Shown: piece after piece, positions 1-7,892 of the stretch | Numbering within the stretch: the stretch's first letter is position 1 | Layout: every line of letters starts with the position of its first letter | From: Planctomycetota bacterium | GTDB taxonomy: Bacteria; Planctomycetota; Phycisphaerae; Phycisphaerales; Phycisphaeraceae | Reading direction: 5' to 3' | Length of the DNA: 64,000 bases | NCBI GenBank assembly: GCA_016350165.1 | Contig: CP066225.1 | Span: 3,720,001 to 3,784,000 of the forward strand | Position numbers and translations under genes: made by a program | The notes under the pieces: generated by a model | Told to the model about the DNA's origin: nothing | The model's input: only the letters and a program-made list of their open reading frames with translations | Databases searched by the model: none

Positions 1-362
1 GAATCAAACTTCGCGAGGGCGCAGTCGGTGTGTCCTATGACGAGGATCTCACGTACTTCCTTGCCTTCGACAGCGAGGATGAGTGAACGCAAGACGTCAT
101 CAGTGACGACATTGCCGGCATTACGAATGATATAGGCTTGGCCGGGTTTGAGGCCGAGGGCATCTTCAATCGGTATGCGACAGTCCATGCAGGTCAGGAT
201 AGCTGTTTGCATGGATGGTTCGATGACCTGAGAAGGTGGTAGGTGCTGGCGCGATTGTGCGTACTGCTTATTGTTTTGAAGCAGACGATCTGTAGATGTA
301 TCAGCTGCAGTGTTTTGCAGTTGAGAAGAGGTCGATTCGGTATTTAACAAATCACGAGGCAT
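1..362 (-). CDS. Beta-class carbonic anhydrase, N-terminal part (cut by window edge)
   Basis: The first 120 residues are visible, starting at an ATG at 362 and running off the left edge. After an unconserved N-terminus of about 55 residues comes CMDCRIP, then AYIIRNAGN and VIGHTDCALAKF. These are the zinc-site Cys-x-Asp and His-x2-Cys motifs of beta-carbonic anhydrases, which interconvert CO2 and bicarbonate in the cytoplasm. The spacing and the short LTCMDCRI version resemble the small Rv1284-type enzymes. The C-terminal third is missing, so activity cannot be judged. Upstream lies a nested inverted repeat at 459-513. Confidence 0.9.
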   Translation of the reverse strand, partial: MPRDLLNTESTSSQLQNTAADTSTDRLLQNNKQYAQSRQHLPPSQVIEPSMQTAILTCMDCRIPIEDALGLKPGQAYIIRNAGNVVTDDVLRSLILAVEGKEVREILVIGHTDCALAKFD

Positions 363-458
363 GCAAAGATTTTAGTGGGATTTCATCGACGAAACAATTT
401 GAGTTAGGGTAGACAGGCAGATGAATTGGGATGTTATAGATGTATTTGTGTTTTGATC

Positions 459-513
459 CCTGATAATAACATAAAAAGAGTCTTTTTATTTTGAATGGTT
501 CTATATTATCAGG
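459..513. repeat. Nested inverted repeat upstream of the carbonic anhydrase gene
   Basis: CCTGATAATA (459-468) is perfectly inverted as TATTATCAGG (504-513). Between them is a second perfect palindrome, ATAAAAAGA-G-TCTTTTTAT (471-489). It lies about 100 bp upstream of the carbonic anhydrase start in an AT-rich intergenic stretch. It could be an operator, a cruciform or a terminator remnant; the sequence alone does not decide. Confidence 0.5.
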
Positions 514-604
514 AGAGGCGGCACTGTTTTGTTGTGGAGAAGTTGTGATGGGTGAATTGTGGGTTGGGTGAAGTGATATGGCAAGGTGATCGTGATGAAT
601 AAGA

Positions 605-633
605 AAAAGCTGAGGCGAGATAGCCTGAGCTTT
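605..633 (-). terminator. Probable intrinsic terminator of the 658-1260 gene
   Basis: AAAGCTGAGGC and GCCTGAGCTTT pair with one mismatch around a 6-base loop, followed on the minus strand by a T-rich run (AAAAA on the plus strand at the left flank). It lies 25 bp past the stop of the minus-strand membrane protein gene. Confidence 0.6.
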
Positions 634-657
634 AGTTGAGGTTTTTGGTTGAAATAT

Positions 658-1260
658 CTATGCGATGATTAGAACCATGATTGTGAAGGCAGTGCCGAGA
701 GCGGTCCAGATGATCGCTGTGCGGCGAAGAGCTTTGACTTGAATGGCTAGGACCACACCTGTCAAAAAGATAATGGTTGAAGCAATGACCGTTGCGATAG
801 CGATCACTTCATGGAGTGGTGTAACTGCGAAATGAAAGTAGTTCAACTTGGAGAGGAAGGATGCGTGTTGGATGGTGAGAGTACCTGTGGTACGTCCAGT
901 ATTGAGTCGGAGGGATGCGCGGATGGATGAGTTACGCCAATTGAGTTCACCACGTCTTGTATAGGTGGAGCCGAGCATGTGGGAGATGCCGCGTGCATCG
1001 AGTTCATTTTCGATGATCGCGAGTTTGGCTGAATCGCTGTTGTCGATTTGTTGCGTGAATACGAGGTCATAGGTTTGTGGCTCAGTGCGTGAGCGAACGC
1101 CTGTGACGAGGAAGATGCCGGAGAGGAGGAATATGGCTGCAATGGGGAGGAAAAAAGATGCGATGATGGTGTGCAGCTTGAGCCAGAAGGGGCGTTTGGG
1201 TATGTGAGATTTTTTAGTTTGGCGAACTTTGGGCTTTGAATTTTGAGCTTGGGATTGCAT
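658..1260 (-). CDS. PepSY-associated-type membrane protein
   Basis: A 200-residue protein with a basic N-terminus (to about residue 25), a first membrane helix (about 33-53, ...IIASFFLPIAAIFLLSG), a roughly 80-residue extracytoplasmic part and two C-terminal helices (about 145-200). The PFWLKLHTIIASFFLP entry and the Leu-Ser-Gly helix resemble PepSY-associated TM proteins, which are often near iron or copper uptake genes, but no such neighbour is visible. I chose the ATG at 1260 because GGAG sits 8 bases before it; the open frame extends upstream to 1356 without a good site. Function is unknown. Confidence 0.75.
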   Translation of the reverse strand: MQSQAQNSKPKVRQTKKSHIPKRPFWLKLHTIIASFFLPIAAIFLLSGIFLVTGVRSRTEPQTYDLVFTQQIDNSDSAKLAIIENELDARGISHMLGSTYTRRGELNWRNSSIRASLRLNTGRTTGTLTIQHASFLSKLNYFHFAVTPLHEVIAIATVIASTIIFLTGVVLAIQVKALRRTAIIWTALGTAFTIMVLIIA

Positions 1261-1434
1261 GTTGTTCACTCCGCGCGAGATATAATTTGGCCTATTGTAT
1301 TTCAACGGGTCTTCAGTGGAACGATAAAGAGACAAAATTGTTGCATGATTGGGCAAAGAAACTGCACTAGCCCCGCTTTTGCGTCGTGATTGTCATGTAA
1401 AATTCAATTCGAAGAGAATGGAAAGGAGTCAACG

Positions 1435-1662
1435 ATGAAGAGCGATCGTGAAAAGTACTTTCCGGAACTGGATGAAGAAACGTATGAAAAATATGAGAAA
1501 CGTGCAGAGGGATGGCAGTTTCGGTGCATGAAGTGTGGGCATCGCGCGCATTTTGGTAAGTATGGAGTTCGCAAGCATGCGATGAGTGTAGAGAAGCGAG
1601 TATTGGGGTGGTGCAAACGATGTAGATGGGTGAGGTGTTTGAAAGTGGATCGCTTCAAATAA
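1435..1662 (+). CDS. Small zinc-ribbon-like protein
   Basis: A 75-residue protein with two CxxC pairs (CMKCGH and CKRCRW) separated by about 26 residues, a spacing fitting a zinc ribbon, and many basic residues near the C-terminus. The start at 1435 follows AAGGAG with a 6-base spacer, better than the in-frame upstream codon at 1390. It may bind nucleic acid or protein. I recognise no named family. It is divergent from the 658-1260 gene, so 1261-1434 should hold promoters for both. Confidence 0.7.
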   Translation: MKSDREKYFPELDEETYEKYEKRAEGWQFRCMKCGHRAHFGKYGVRKHAMSVEKRVLGWCKRCRWVRCLKVDRFK

Positions 1663-1671
1663 GTAGGTACT

Positions 1672-2031
1672 TTAGGGAGTATTTGCGGCTGCACCAGCGA
1701 GGTACATATATGTAGCTTGGGTGAGGATATTGAGGAAGAAGGTTACAGCGAAAATGAGTTTTAGTTTTCGATGTTTCATCCAGAAACAAATAAAGCATGC
1801 GAGGCTGATGATGGTGGTTAGTGAGAAAGAGAGTGGAGCGAGCATGCGGTAATGCTGGATGTTAAAGTCTATAAGCAAGGGGCGATCGGTATCCATCTTG
1901 TAGAGGCTATACATTTCAGGTGAGATGTGGCAGAAGAAGTGATACGTGAAATAGAGTGTGAGTATGGTGATGAGGATCAAGCCTGCGAATTGCTTGTCCT
2001 TTGTTTTTGTGTTGGGTTTGGTTGATGGCAT
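1672..2031 (-). CDS. Small membrane protein, three helices
   Basis: A 119-residue protein with three predicted membrane segments (about residues 15-33, 65-85 and 93-115). The ATG at 2031 begins MPSTKPNTKTKDK, a plausible cytoplasmic start; the longer frame would run into leuS. It lies just after the leuS terminator, so it is probably transcribed separately. There is no clear ribosome binding site and no recognisable family. Moderately sure that it is a gene. Confidence 0.6.
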   Translation of the reverse strand: MPSTKPNTKTKDKQFAGLILITILTLYFTYHFFCHISPEMYSLYKMDTDRPLLIDFNIQHYRMLAPLSFSLTTIISLACFICFWMKHRKLKLIFAVTFFLNILTQATYMYLAGAAANTP

Positions 2032-2078
2032 GGAGTATATTTTATGAAATGTGAAATACATTGATATATGTAAATAAG

Positions 2079-2110
2079 AAAAGCTCAGGTTTTTAGGCCT
2101 GAGCTTTTTT
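2079..2110 (-). terminator. Intrinsic terminator of leuS
   Basis: An 11-bp perfect stem (AAAAGCTCAGG / CCTGAGCTTTT) with an 8-base loop. It is 25 bp past the leuS stop and has T-runs in both directions. Confidence 0.8.
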
Positions 2111-2134
2111 GGTTTTAGGGGGACTAATCGCTGA

Positions 2135-4969
2135 TTAGTTGGCGACGATGTTGATGAGGCGTTTGGGGATGACGATGACTTTGCGGATGGTTTTGCCAGT
2201 GATGTGCTCAATGACGTTTTCATCTGCTTTTGCAGCTTCTTCGATGGCTGCGTTGTCGGCGTCTGTGGGGATTGTGATTTTAGCGCGGAGTTTGCCGTTG
2301 ACCTGGACGGGCATGGTGATCGTGTCTTCCACGAGGAGTGCTTCGTCGTAGGTTGGCCAATCTGCTTTAGTAACAGACGTTTCGTTGCCGAGCTTCTGCC
2401 AGAGTTCTTCGCAGATGTGTGGTGCGAATGGTGCGAGCATGCGGACGAGTGCGTCGGCTACTTCGCGCGGTGTGCGATCGAGCTTGACCAGTTCGTTGTT
2501 GAGCTGAATCATTGCTGCGATGGCGACGTTGAAAGCCATGCCTTCCATTGAGTCGGTGACGCGCTTGATTGTTTTATGCGTGAAGCGTTTGAGTTCTTCG
2601 GTTGGTGCATCATCAGTGATGAGGAATTCACCAGTTTCGTCGTTGAAGAAGTTACGCCAGAGACGTTGGAGGAAACGGTGGACGCCGACGATGTCGCGGG
2701 TGTTCCAAGGTTTGGATTGATCTAGTGGCCCAAGGTACATTTCGTAGAGGCGAAGTGTATCGCAGCCGTATTGTTCGCACATTTCGTCTGGTGCGACGGA
2801 GTTCTTGAGTGACTTGCCCATCTTGCCGTATTCACGATTGACTTCTTCGTTGTTGTAGAAGTACTTGCCGTCGTTTTCGGTGACTTCTTCAGCAGGGACG
2901 TAGATGCCGCGTTGATCGGTGTATGCGTATGCTTGAATGTAGCCTTGGTTGAAGAGGCGGCCAAACGGTTCAGGTGTTGAGACGTGGCCGAGGTCGAAGA
3001 GGACTTTGTGCCAGAAGCGTGAGTAGAGCAAGTGGAGGACAGCGTGTTCAACGCCGCCGACGTAGATGTCAGCGCCGCCACATGCTGCTTGACCTGACTT
3101 GCCTTGTGATTGCATCCAGTACTGTTCGATTTCTTCGCTGCAGAAACGTTCGTTGTTGTTTGGATCGAGGTAGCGGAGGTAGTACCAGCAAGAGCCAGCC
3201 CATTGAGGCATGGTGTTGAATTCACGCTGCCACTTTTGGCCATCAAGTTCGACGAACTTCCATTCGTCTGGCGCGTTACCTAGTGGTGGACGTGGTGGTG
3301 CATCTGGATCGTCTGATGAGACAGGCTTGAAGTCATCCATGTGTGGGTGCATGACGGGGAGCATGTCTTCGGGGACTGCACGAATTTGGCCTGCGTTGGA
3401 TTCTTCTACACCGTGAAGGATTGGGAACGGTTCGCCCCAATAACGTTGGCGGGAGAAGAGCCAATCGCGGAGTTTGTAGTTGATGGTGCCCGAGCCGAGT
3501 TCACGCTGTTCGAGCCATTCGATGATGGTGTGCTTGGCTGCATCGACTTCGAGACCGTTGAGTGAGATCTCTTCGTTTTCGGAGTTGAGGCCAACGCCGT
3601 TGCCGGTCCATGCTGCTTCGTTGATGTCGTGATCTTCAGGTGAAGAGATGACTTCGATGATTGGGAGTTCGAATTTCTTAGCGAATTCGTAGTCGCGTTC
3701 ATCGTGAGCAGGGACAGCCATGATGGCGCCGGTGCCGTAACCCATCATGACGTAGTCAGCGGTCCAGATTGGGATCTTCTGATCGTTGACAGGGTTGAGA
3801 GCGTATGAACCGGTGAAGACGCCGGTCTTTTCTTTGGTGTCGTTCTGACGATCGATATCTGTTTTTGCAGCAGCTTTTGCTTTGTATGCAGTGACAGCAG
3901 CACGTTGTTCGTCAGTTGTGAGACGATCAACGAGTGGATGTTCTGGTGCGAGAACCATGTAGGTTGCACCGAAGAGCGTGTCGGGACGTGTGGTGAAAAC
4001 GGTGATGTTTTCGTCAACGTCTTCCGCTGTGCCGAAAGCGAGTGGGAAGTGAACTTCAGCACCTTCTGATTTGCCGATCCAGTTACGCTGCAAAAGCTTG
4101 ACTGGTTCTGGCCAATTCACCATATCCAAATCGTCGATTAGACGTTCGCAGTATGCCGTGATACGAAGCATCCACTGTTTGAGTGGGCGCTTGTAGACGG
4201 GGTGGTTGCCACGATCGGACTTGCCTTCGTTGGTGACTTCTTCGTTCGCGAGAACAGTACCGAGGGCAGGGCACCAGTTGACTGGTACTTCGTCGAGGAA
4301 TGCGAGGCGATATTCAGCGAGCAGGTTTTGCTGTTGTTCTGCATCGAGTTCGTACCACTTGCGTGTGCCGATTGGGTCGCCGCCGAGTGGTGCCATGCCG
4401 CCTTGGAGGTCGACTGGGATGAGTTCGCCGTCGAATGTTACTTCGAGTTCGCCTGATTCAAGTTTGCCGACGAGGTCGGAGATTGGGCGGGCTTTGTTTT
4501 CAGCTTCATCAAAGTAGGCGTTGTAGAGCTGAAGGAAGATCCACTGGGTCCATTTGTAGAATTCGACGTCGGTGGTTGCGACAGAGCGATCTTTGTCGTG
4601 ACCGAGGCCGAGGATTTTGAGCTGGCGGTTGATATTTGCGATGTTCTTTTCAGTTGTTTCGCGTGGGTGCACACCAGTTTCGACAGCGTATTGCTCCGCG
4701 GGGAGGCCGAAGGAGTCGAAGCCCATGGTGTGGAGGACGTTGTGACCGGTCGCACGTTTGTAACGAGCAACGATGTCGGTGGCGATGTAGCCGAGAGGGT
4801 GACCGACGTGTAGGCCTGCACCGGAAGGATATGGGAACATATCGAGGGCGTAGAACTTCGGCTTTGAAGCGTCGAAATTCTCATCGCCAGGGTTGGGCAT
4901 TTTGTAAGTTTGGTTGTCAGCCCAGACCTGCTGCCAACGTGATTGTATGTCTTTAAAGTCGTATTTCAT
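2135..4969 (-). CDS. leuS: Leucyl-tRNA synthetase
   Basis: A class I aminoacyl-tRNA synthetase that charges tRNA-Leu. The 944 residues begin MKYDFKDIQSRWQ and contain the HIGH signature as HVGHPLGY (about 54-61), the editing domain including TTRPDTLFGATYMV, the KMSKS signature as KMGKS (about 713-717), an anticodon-binding helix bundle and the C-terminal VNGKLRAKI segment typical of bacterial LeuRS. It is about 80 residues longer than the E. coli enzyme; extra residues occur after position 150 and around the catalytic insertion. The stop codon lies inside the palindrome CTAATC-GCT-GATTAG (2124-2138), and a terminator follows. Confidence 0.98.
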   Translation of the reverse strand: MKYDFKDIQSRWQQVWADNQTYKMPNPGDENFDASKPKFYALDMFPYPSGAGLHVGHPLGYIATDIVARYKRATGHNVLHTMGFDSFGLPAEQYAVETGVHPRETTEKNIANINRQLKILGLGHDKDRSVATTDVEFYKWTQWIFLQLYNAYFDEAENKARPISDLVGKLESGELEVTFDGELIPVDLQGGMAPLGGDPIGTRKWYELDAEQQQNLLAEYRLAFLDEVPVNWCPALGTVLANEEVTNEGKSDRGNHPVYKRPLKQWMLRITAYCERLIDDLDMVNWPEPVKLLQRNWIGKSEGAEVHFPLAFGTAEDVDENITVFTTRPDTLFGATYMVLAPEHPLVDRLTTDEQRAAVTAYKAKAAAKTDIDRQNDTKEKTGVFTGSYALNPVNDQKIPIWTADYVMMGYGTGAIMAVPAHDERDYEFAKKFELPIIEVISSPEDHDINEAAWTGNGVGLNSENEEISLNGLEVDAAKHTIIEWLEQRELGSGTINYKLRDWLFSRQRYWGEPFPILHGVEESNAGQIRAVPEDMLPVMHPHMDDFKPVSSDDPDAPPRPPLGNAPDEWKFVELDGQKWQREFNTMPQWAGSCWYYLRYLDPNNNERFCSEEIEQYWMQSQGKSGQAACGGADIYVGGVEHAVLHLLYSRFWHKVLFDLGHVSTPEPFGRLFNQGYIQAYAYTDQRGIYVPAEEVTENDGKYFYNNEEVNREYGKMGKSLKNSVAPDEMCEQYGCDTLRLYEMYLGPLDQSKPWNTRDIVGVHRFLQRLWRNFFNDETGEFLITDDAPTEELKRFTHKTIKRVTDSMEGMAFNVAIAAMIQLNNELVKLDRTPREVADALVRMLAPFAPHICEELWQKLGNETSVTKADWPTYDEALLVEDTITMPVQVNGKLRAKITIPTDADNAAIEEAAKADENVIEHITGKTIRKVIVIPKRLINIVAN

Positions 4970-5126
4970 GGTTTAACGCCAGTGTGGAACGGTTGTGGGG
5001 CAGTGAACTCTGAAACAGAGCATACGCCGATGGTGCAGAAAATTAGTAAACTGCACGAGTTTGCTAATTCTGAATAGGATATCAGGTTTTGAGTAGGTTG
5101 GCAGGTTGAGACAGGGGAAAAATCGA

Positions 5127-6101
5127 TCAAGCAGCGAGCAGGGTTTGCTGGGATTTTACGCAATATGGAGCAATCGCGTCGTGGTTTCGATTGTCATCAC
5201 GATGTAGCCAAAGCACGTCCTCAGTCGTTTCGCCTTCGAATGCAGCAATCTTATTTAATGTGAGTTCAATCGGCTGCCAGCGTAGATTGTGTGTGCTTAT
5301 CACAAAGGCATCATATCCCAGCTCATTGAGCAGCTCGAAAAGCTCAGCAGGTGAAGTGTCAGCACGATGCAAACAATAAGGATTCACTTCCGTCACCAGT
5401 GCAGGGCGATGTTCTTTTAGCGTTTGCATTAGTCCCTGCAGGGCTTTGACTTCGTAGCCTTCAATGTCCATTTTGATCAGAGAAATCGGCTTGGCATGAT
5501 CTGAATCTGCAAATACAAGTTCATCGCCTTGGATCGTTTGAATGTGTTCAGATTCAGAAAATGCATGACGATCACCTTCACTCAGATCGCTGAGTGTTCC
5601 AAATCCTGCATGTTGTGGCGCAATTTTAAGTTCAGCAGATCCTGATGTATCACTCAATGCGAGATGGTGAAGTTGTACGTTTTTAATCTTATTTTTCAGT
5701 AGTTGTCGCGTGATCCGATCGCAGCAATTTTGATTAGGTTCAATTGCATGCACAATCCCTTCATTCCCAGCAAGGTGTGAGGCGAGTAAGGTGAGCATGC
5801 CAATGTTCGCGCCGATATCCAGAATGCGATCACCGCTTCTAATCAGGCGCTGCAGTAAAAGTTGGACGCCGATTTCGTAGAAATGGCCGTGGAAGTAGGT
5901 GTACCGATCCATCCAATCAGAGAGTTGGCATTCCATTTGGTAGCCATGGAATTTGCCGCGAGCCCACTTGGTCGGTGCGTCTTGCCATTGAGATTGCTTT
6001 TCGTTGCCGTTGCCAACAACCAGACTAAATAGTCGATCACTGCCCGGACAATCTAGTCGAGTAATTGGTGCAATTAAGCTGGATAAAATAGCAAGATTCA
6101 T
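5127..6101 (-). CDS. FkbM family methyltransferase
   Basis: An S-adenosylmethionine-dependent methyltransferase of the FkbM family. The SAM-binding motif I is DIGANIGMLTLLA, followed by the acidic strand end IEPNQN and the family motif IKMDIEGYEVKALQG near residues 235-250. FkbM enzymes usually O-methylate sugars or polyketides; the substrate here is unknown. The start at 6101 is the second of two adjacent ATGs, with GAGG seven bases upstream; starts at 6104 and 6128 are alternatives. Strand composition is near neutral here, unlike the leuS region. Confidence 0.85.
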   Translation of the reverse strand: MNLAILSSLIAPITRLDCPGSDRLFSLVVGNGNEKQSQWQDAPTKWARGKFHGYQMECQLSDWMDRYTYFHGHFYEIGVQLLLQRLIRSGDRILDIGANIGMLTLLASHLAGNEGIVHAIEPNQNCCDRITRQLLKNKIKNVQLHHLALSDTSGSAELKIAPQHAGFGTLSDLSEGDRHAFSESEHIQTIQGDELVFADSDHAKPISLIKMDIEGYEVKALQGLMQTLKEHRPALVTEVNPYCLHRADTSPAELFELLNELGYDAFVISTHNLRWQPIELTLNKIAAFEGETTEDVLWLHRDDNRNHDAIAPYCVKSQQTLLAA

Positions 6102-6232
6102 CATCTTTCCTCTGCATGGCCATTGCATAGGTTCGCAAGCATTTCAGTGCTCTTTCAATCGTTAAATTCGGCATAATCGGAAGTGAGATTCTTTCGACTT
6201 CTGAGAAAATGTGAAAAATGGACAAAAAATAG

Positions 6233-6688
6233 CTAATCATCGGACTTTTCATGTCCCTTGATCGGCCCCCACTTCTCCGGATGTTTCTCAATCCACTGTT
6301 GCAGCGGCTCGATACATGCAGGATTATTCAAAACTTCAAAAGAAATATTTGATTTCTTCAGCAAACTTCGAGCCCCAGGCTTCGTCACATCATCACCAAT
6401 CACCACACGAGCCATGCGATAAAAACTAATCATCCCGCTGCACATCAGGCAAGGCGATAACGTCGTCGCCAACGTGCACTCATGCCAATCATCACGGATC
6501 CCCGCATCACGCCCCGCCATGATCTCCGCATGAGCTGTCGGATCATTCGTCTGCAGTGTTACATTATGGCCTCGCCCCACCAGATTGCCCGCCTCATCCA
6601 TAATCGCTGCACCAATAGGCGCTTCACCCTCAGCAAGGCCAAGTTGAGCTTCCTCAATCGCTATGTCCATCAATTCACGTTCAGTCAT
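6233..6688 (-). CDS. Cytosine/nucleoside deaminase family protein
   Basis: A 151-residue zinc-dependent deaminase. The catalytic motif HAE is at 53-55 and PCLMC at 79-83 gives the two zinc cysteines. Throughout its length it resembles fungal cytosine deaminase (GRGHN, TTLSPCxMC, a VIG/VVG strand and a C-terminal IEKHPEKW-like helix) more than tRNA adenosine deaminase TadA. It therefore probably deaminates a free base or nucleoside in pyrimidine or purine salvage. It lies 64 bp from the barrel-protein gene region and is read on the same strand. The substrate is an inference. Confidence 0.88.
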   Translation of the reverse strand: MTERELMDIAIEEAQLGLAEGEAPIGAAIMDEAGNLVGRGHNVTLQTNDPTAHAEIMAGRDAGIRDDWHECTLATTLSPCLMCSGMISFYRMARVVIGDDVTKPGARSLLKKSNISFEVLNNPACIEPLQQWIEKHPEKWGPIKGHEKSDD

Positions 6689-6751
6689 TTTCGCACGCTC
6701 GCTCTCTTCACGAGCCTGATCGAATCAATGAATCACGTGCTAGCTTCTGGT

Positions 6752-7414
6752 TTAATAATTGAAAAGTAAACCAAGATAAAGTTGTGCGCCATCAAGGCCA
6801 TCATTCACATCCGAGGTACCAGCATTGGAAATGTGCAGATAACGAGCACCACCAAGAATACGTGCATTTTCGGTTTTAGGAATTTTTACCTGTGCACCAA
6901 AGCCTGCGAGTAGGCGGAAATCGTGATGTGAATCCGATGGGAAGTTCGTGTCAGCTAATTGGAAGCCAGCACCGCCATCGAAGTAGATCGAGAACGTATC
7001 GTTGTTGTCGATGCCGAAGATGTGCCAGCGGAACAGCAAGTCAAAACCAGCTGCAATGCCCGAGCCTTCAAACGGTGTGAAGTTGTTTTCGACATACCCA
7101 ACCAGTGGTTCGAAATTTATCGACAAGCCGTCAACAAAGTAATAACCAAAACCAAAGTGGTACGCATACATGAAACCATGATCCGGATCACCAACAACAG
7201 CGGACCCGTATGTCTGGAATGACCATGAGCCTGCCGCGAACGGGTTAGGAGGATCAGTAGGGTTTTCGTTTAGCTGTGATGGTTCAGATTGATACGAGCC
7301 AATAATAAGTGTTGCTGCAGGTAGAGGCTTCATTTCTGGCACAACAATTGATTGTGCGCTTACACTTGTTGCAAAAAGTGAGATGATGAATGCCAATGCA
7401 AATCCGTGCTTGAA
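6752..7414 (-). CDS. PagL-like lipid A deacylase / acyloxyacyl hydrolase
   Basis: A secreted outer-membrane beta-barrel protein. The start at 7414 gives a clean signal peptide (MFKHGFALAFIISLFATSVSA) and is preceded by AGGAG ten bases upstream; the frame also opens at 7447. Alternating aromatic strands fill the mature part, and the C-terminal GGARYLHISNAG carries the His-x-Ser-Asn signature of PagL-family 3-O-deacylases, which remove a fatty acyl chain from lipid A. It ends in a terminal aromatic (LLFNY), as expected of a barrel. Family membership rests on this motif and the barrel pattern. Confidence 0.75.
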   Translation of the reverse strand, partial: FKHGFALAFIISLFATSVSAQSIVVPEMKPLPAATLIIGSYQSEPSQLNENPTDPPNPFAAGSWSFQTYGSAVVGDPDHGFMYAYHFGFGYYFVDGLSINFEPLVGYVENNFTPFEGSGIAAGFDLLFRWHIFGIDNNDTFSIYFDGGAGFQLADTNFPSDSHHDFRLLAGFGAQVKIPKTENARILGGARYLHISNAGTSDVNDGLDGAQLYLGLLFNY

Positions 7415-7892
7415 CATACTCCAAAATCTCCTGTCGTTCATTGACATGGATGATAGATTTCATATGCCGCAATGGGCGTTATCTCTATCGGAATTTCAAT
7501 GCAATATATTTGAGTAATAAGCCAACCAACGAGGTTCGTGGTTAGAAATATTGTTGAAATAACAGGTGGGCGACTCTAATTATCAAATGAATAAATAAAA
7601 GATGCAATAGAACCCGAAACTGGGTTGCTGAATGTGTAAAAGCAGGTCACAATAAAAGCGGTCATTGGCGGCGTAAGAATCTCCGCTTTCTCATAAATTC
7701 AGTGGAGTATTATTCGGATATGCCTCGTTTTATCGGGGTCATTCTTCCGATTAAACATATAGATATAAGTAACTGGTGTGATCTTGACGGGTGCAGAATG
7801 GTCACATTAAGCAGTCTAGGTGCATAGGATGTTGGGTTCGCAGCTTTACTGCAGTGTTAACGATTTGTCAGCTAGATATGGGATTCCATCCA
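7415..7892. other. Intergenic region between divergent genes, no gene seen
   Basis: This 478-bp stretch separates the minus-strand PagL-like gene from the plus-strand carboxyltransferase gene and must hold both promoters. Two small hairpins are visible (AACCAACG...CGTGGTT near 7523 and AACCC...GGGTT near 7613). I see no convincing -35/-10 pair and no additional coding region. Confidence 0.6.
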
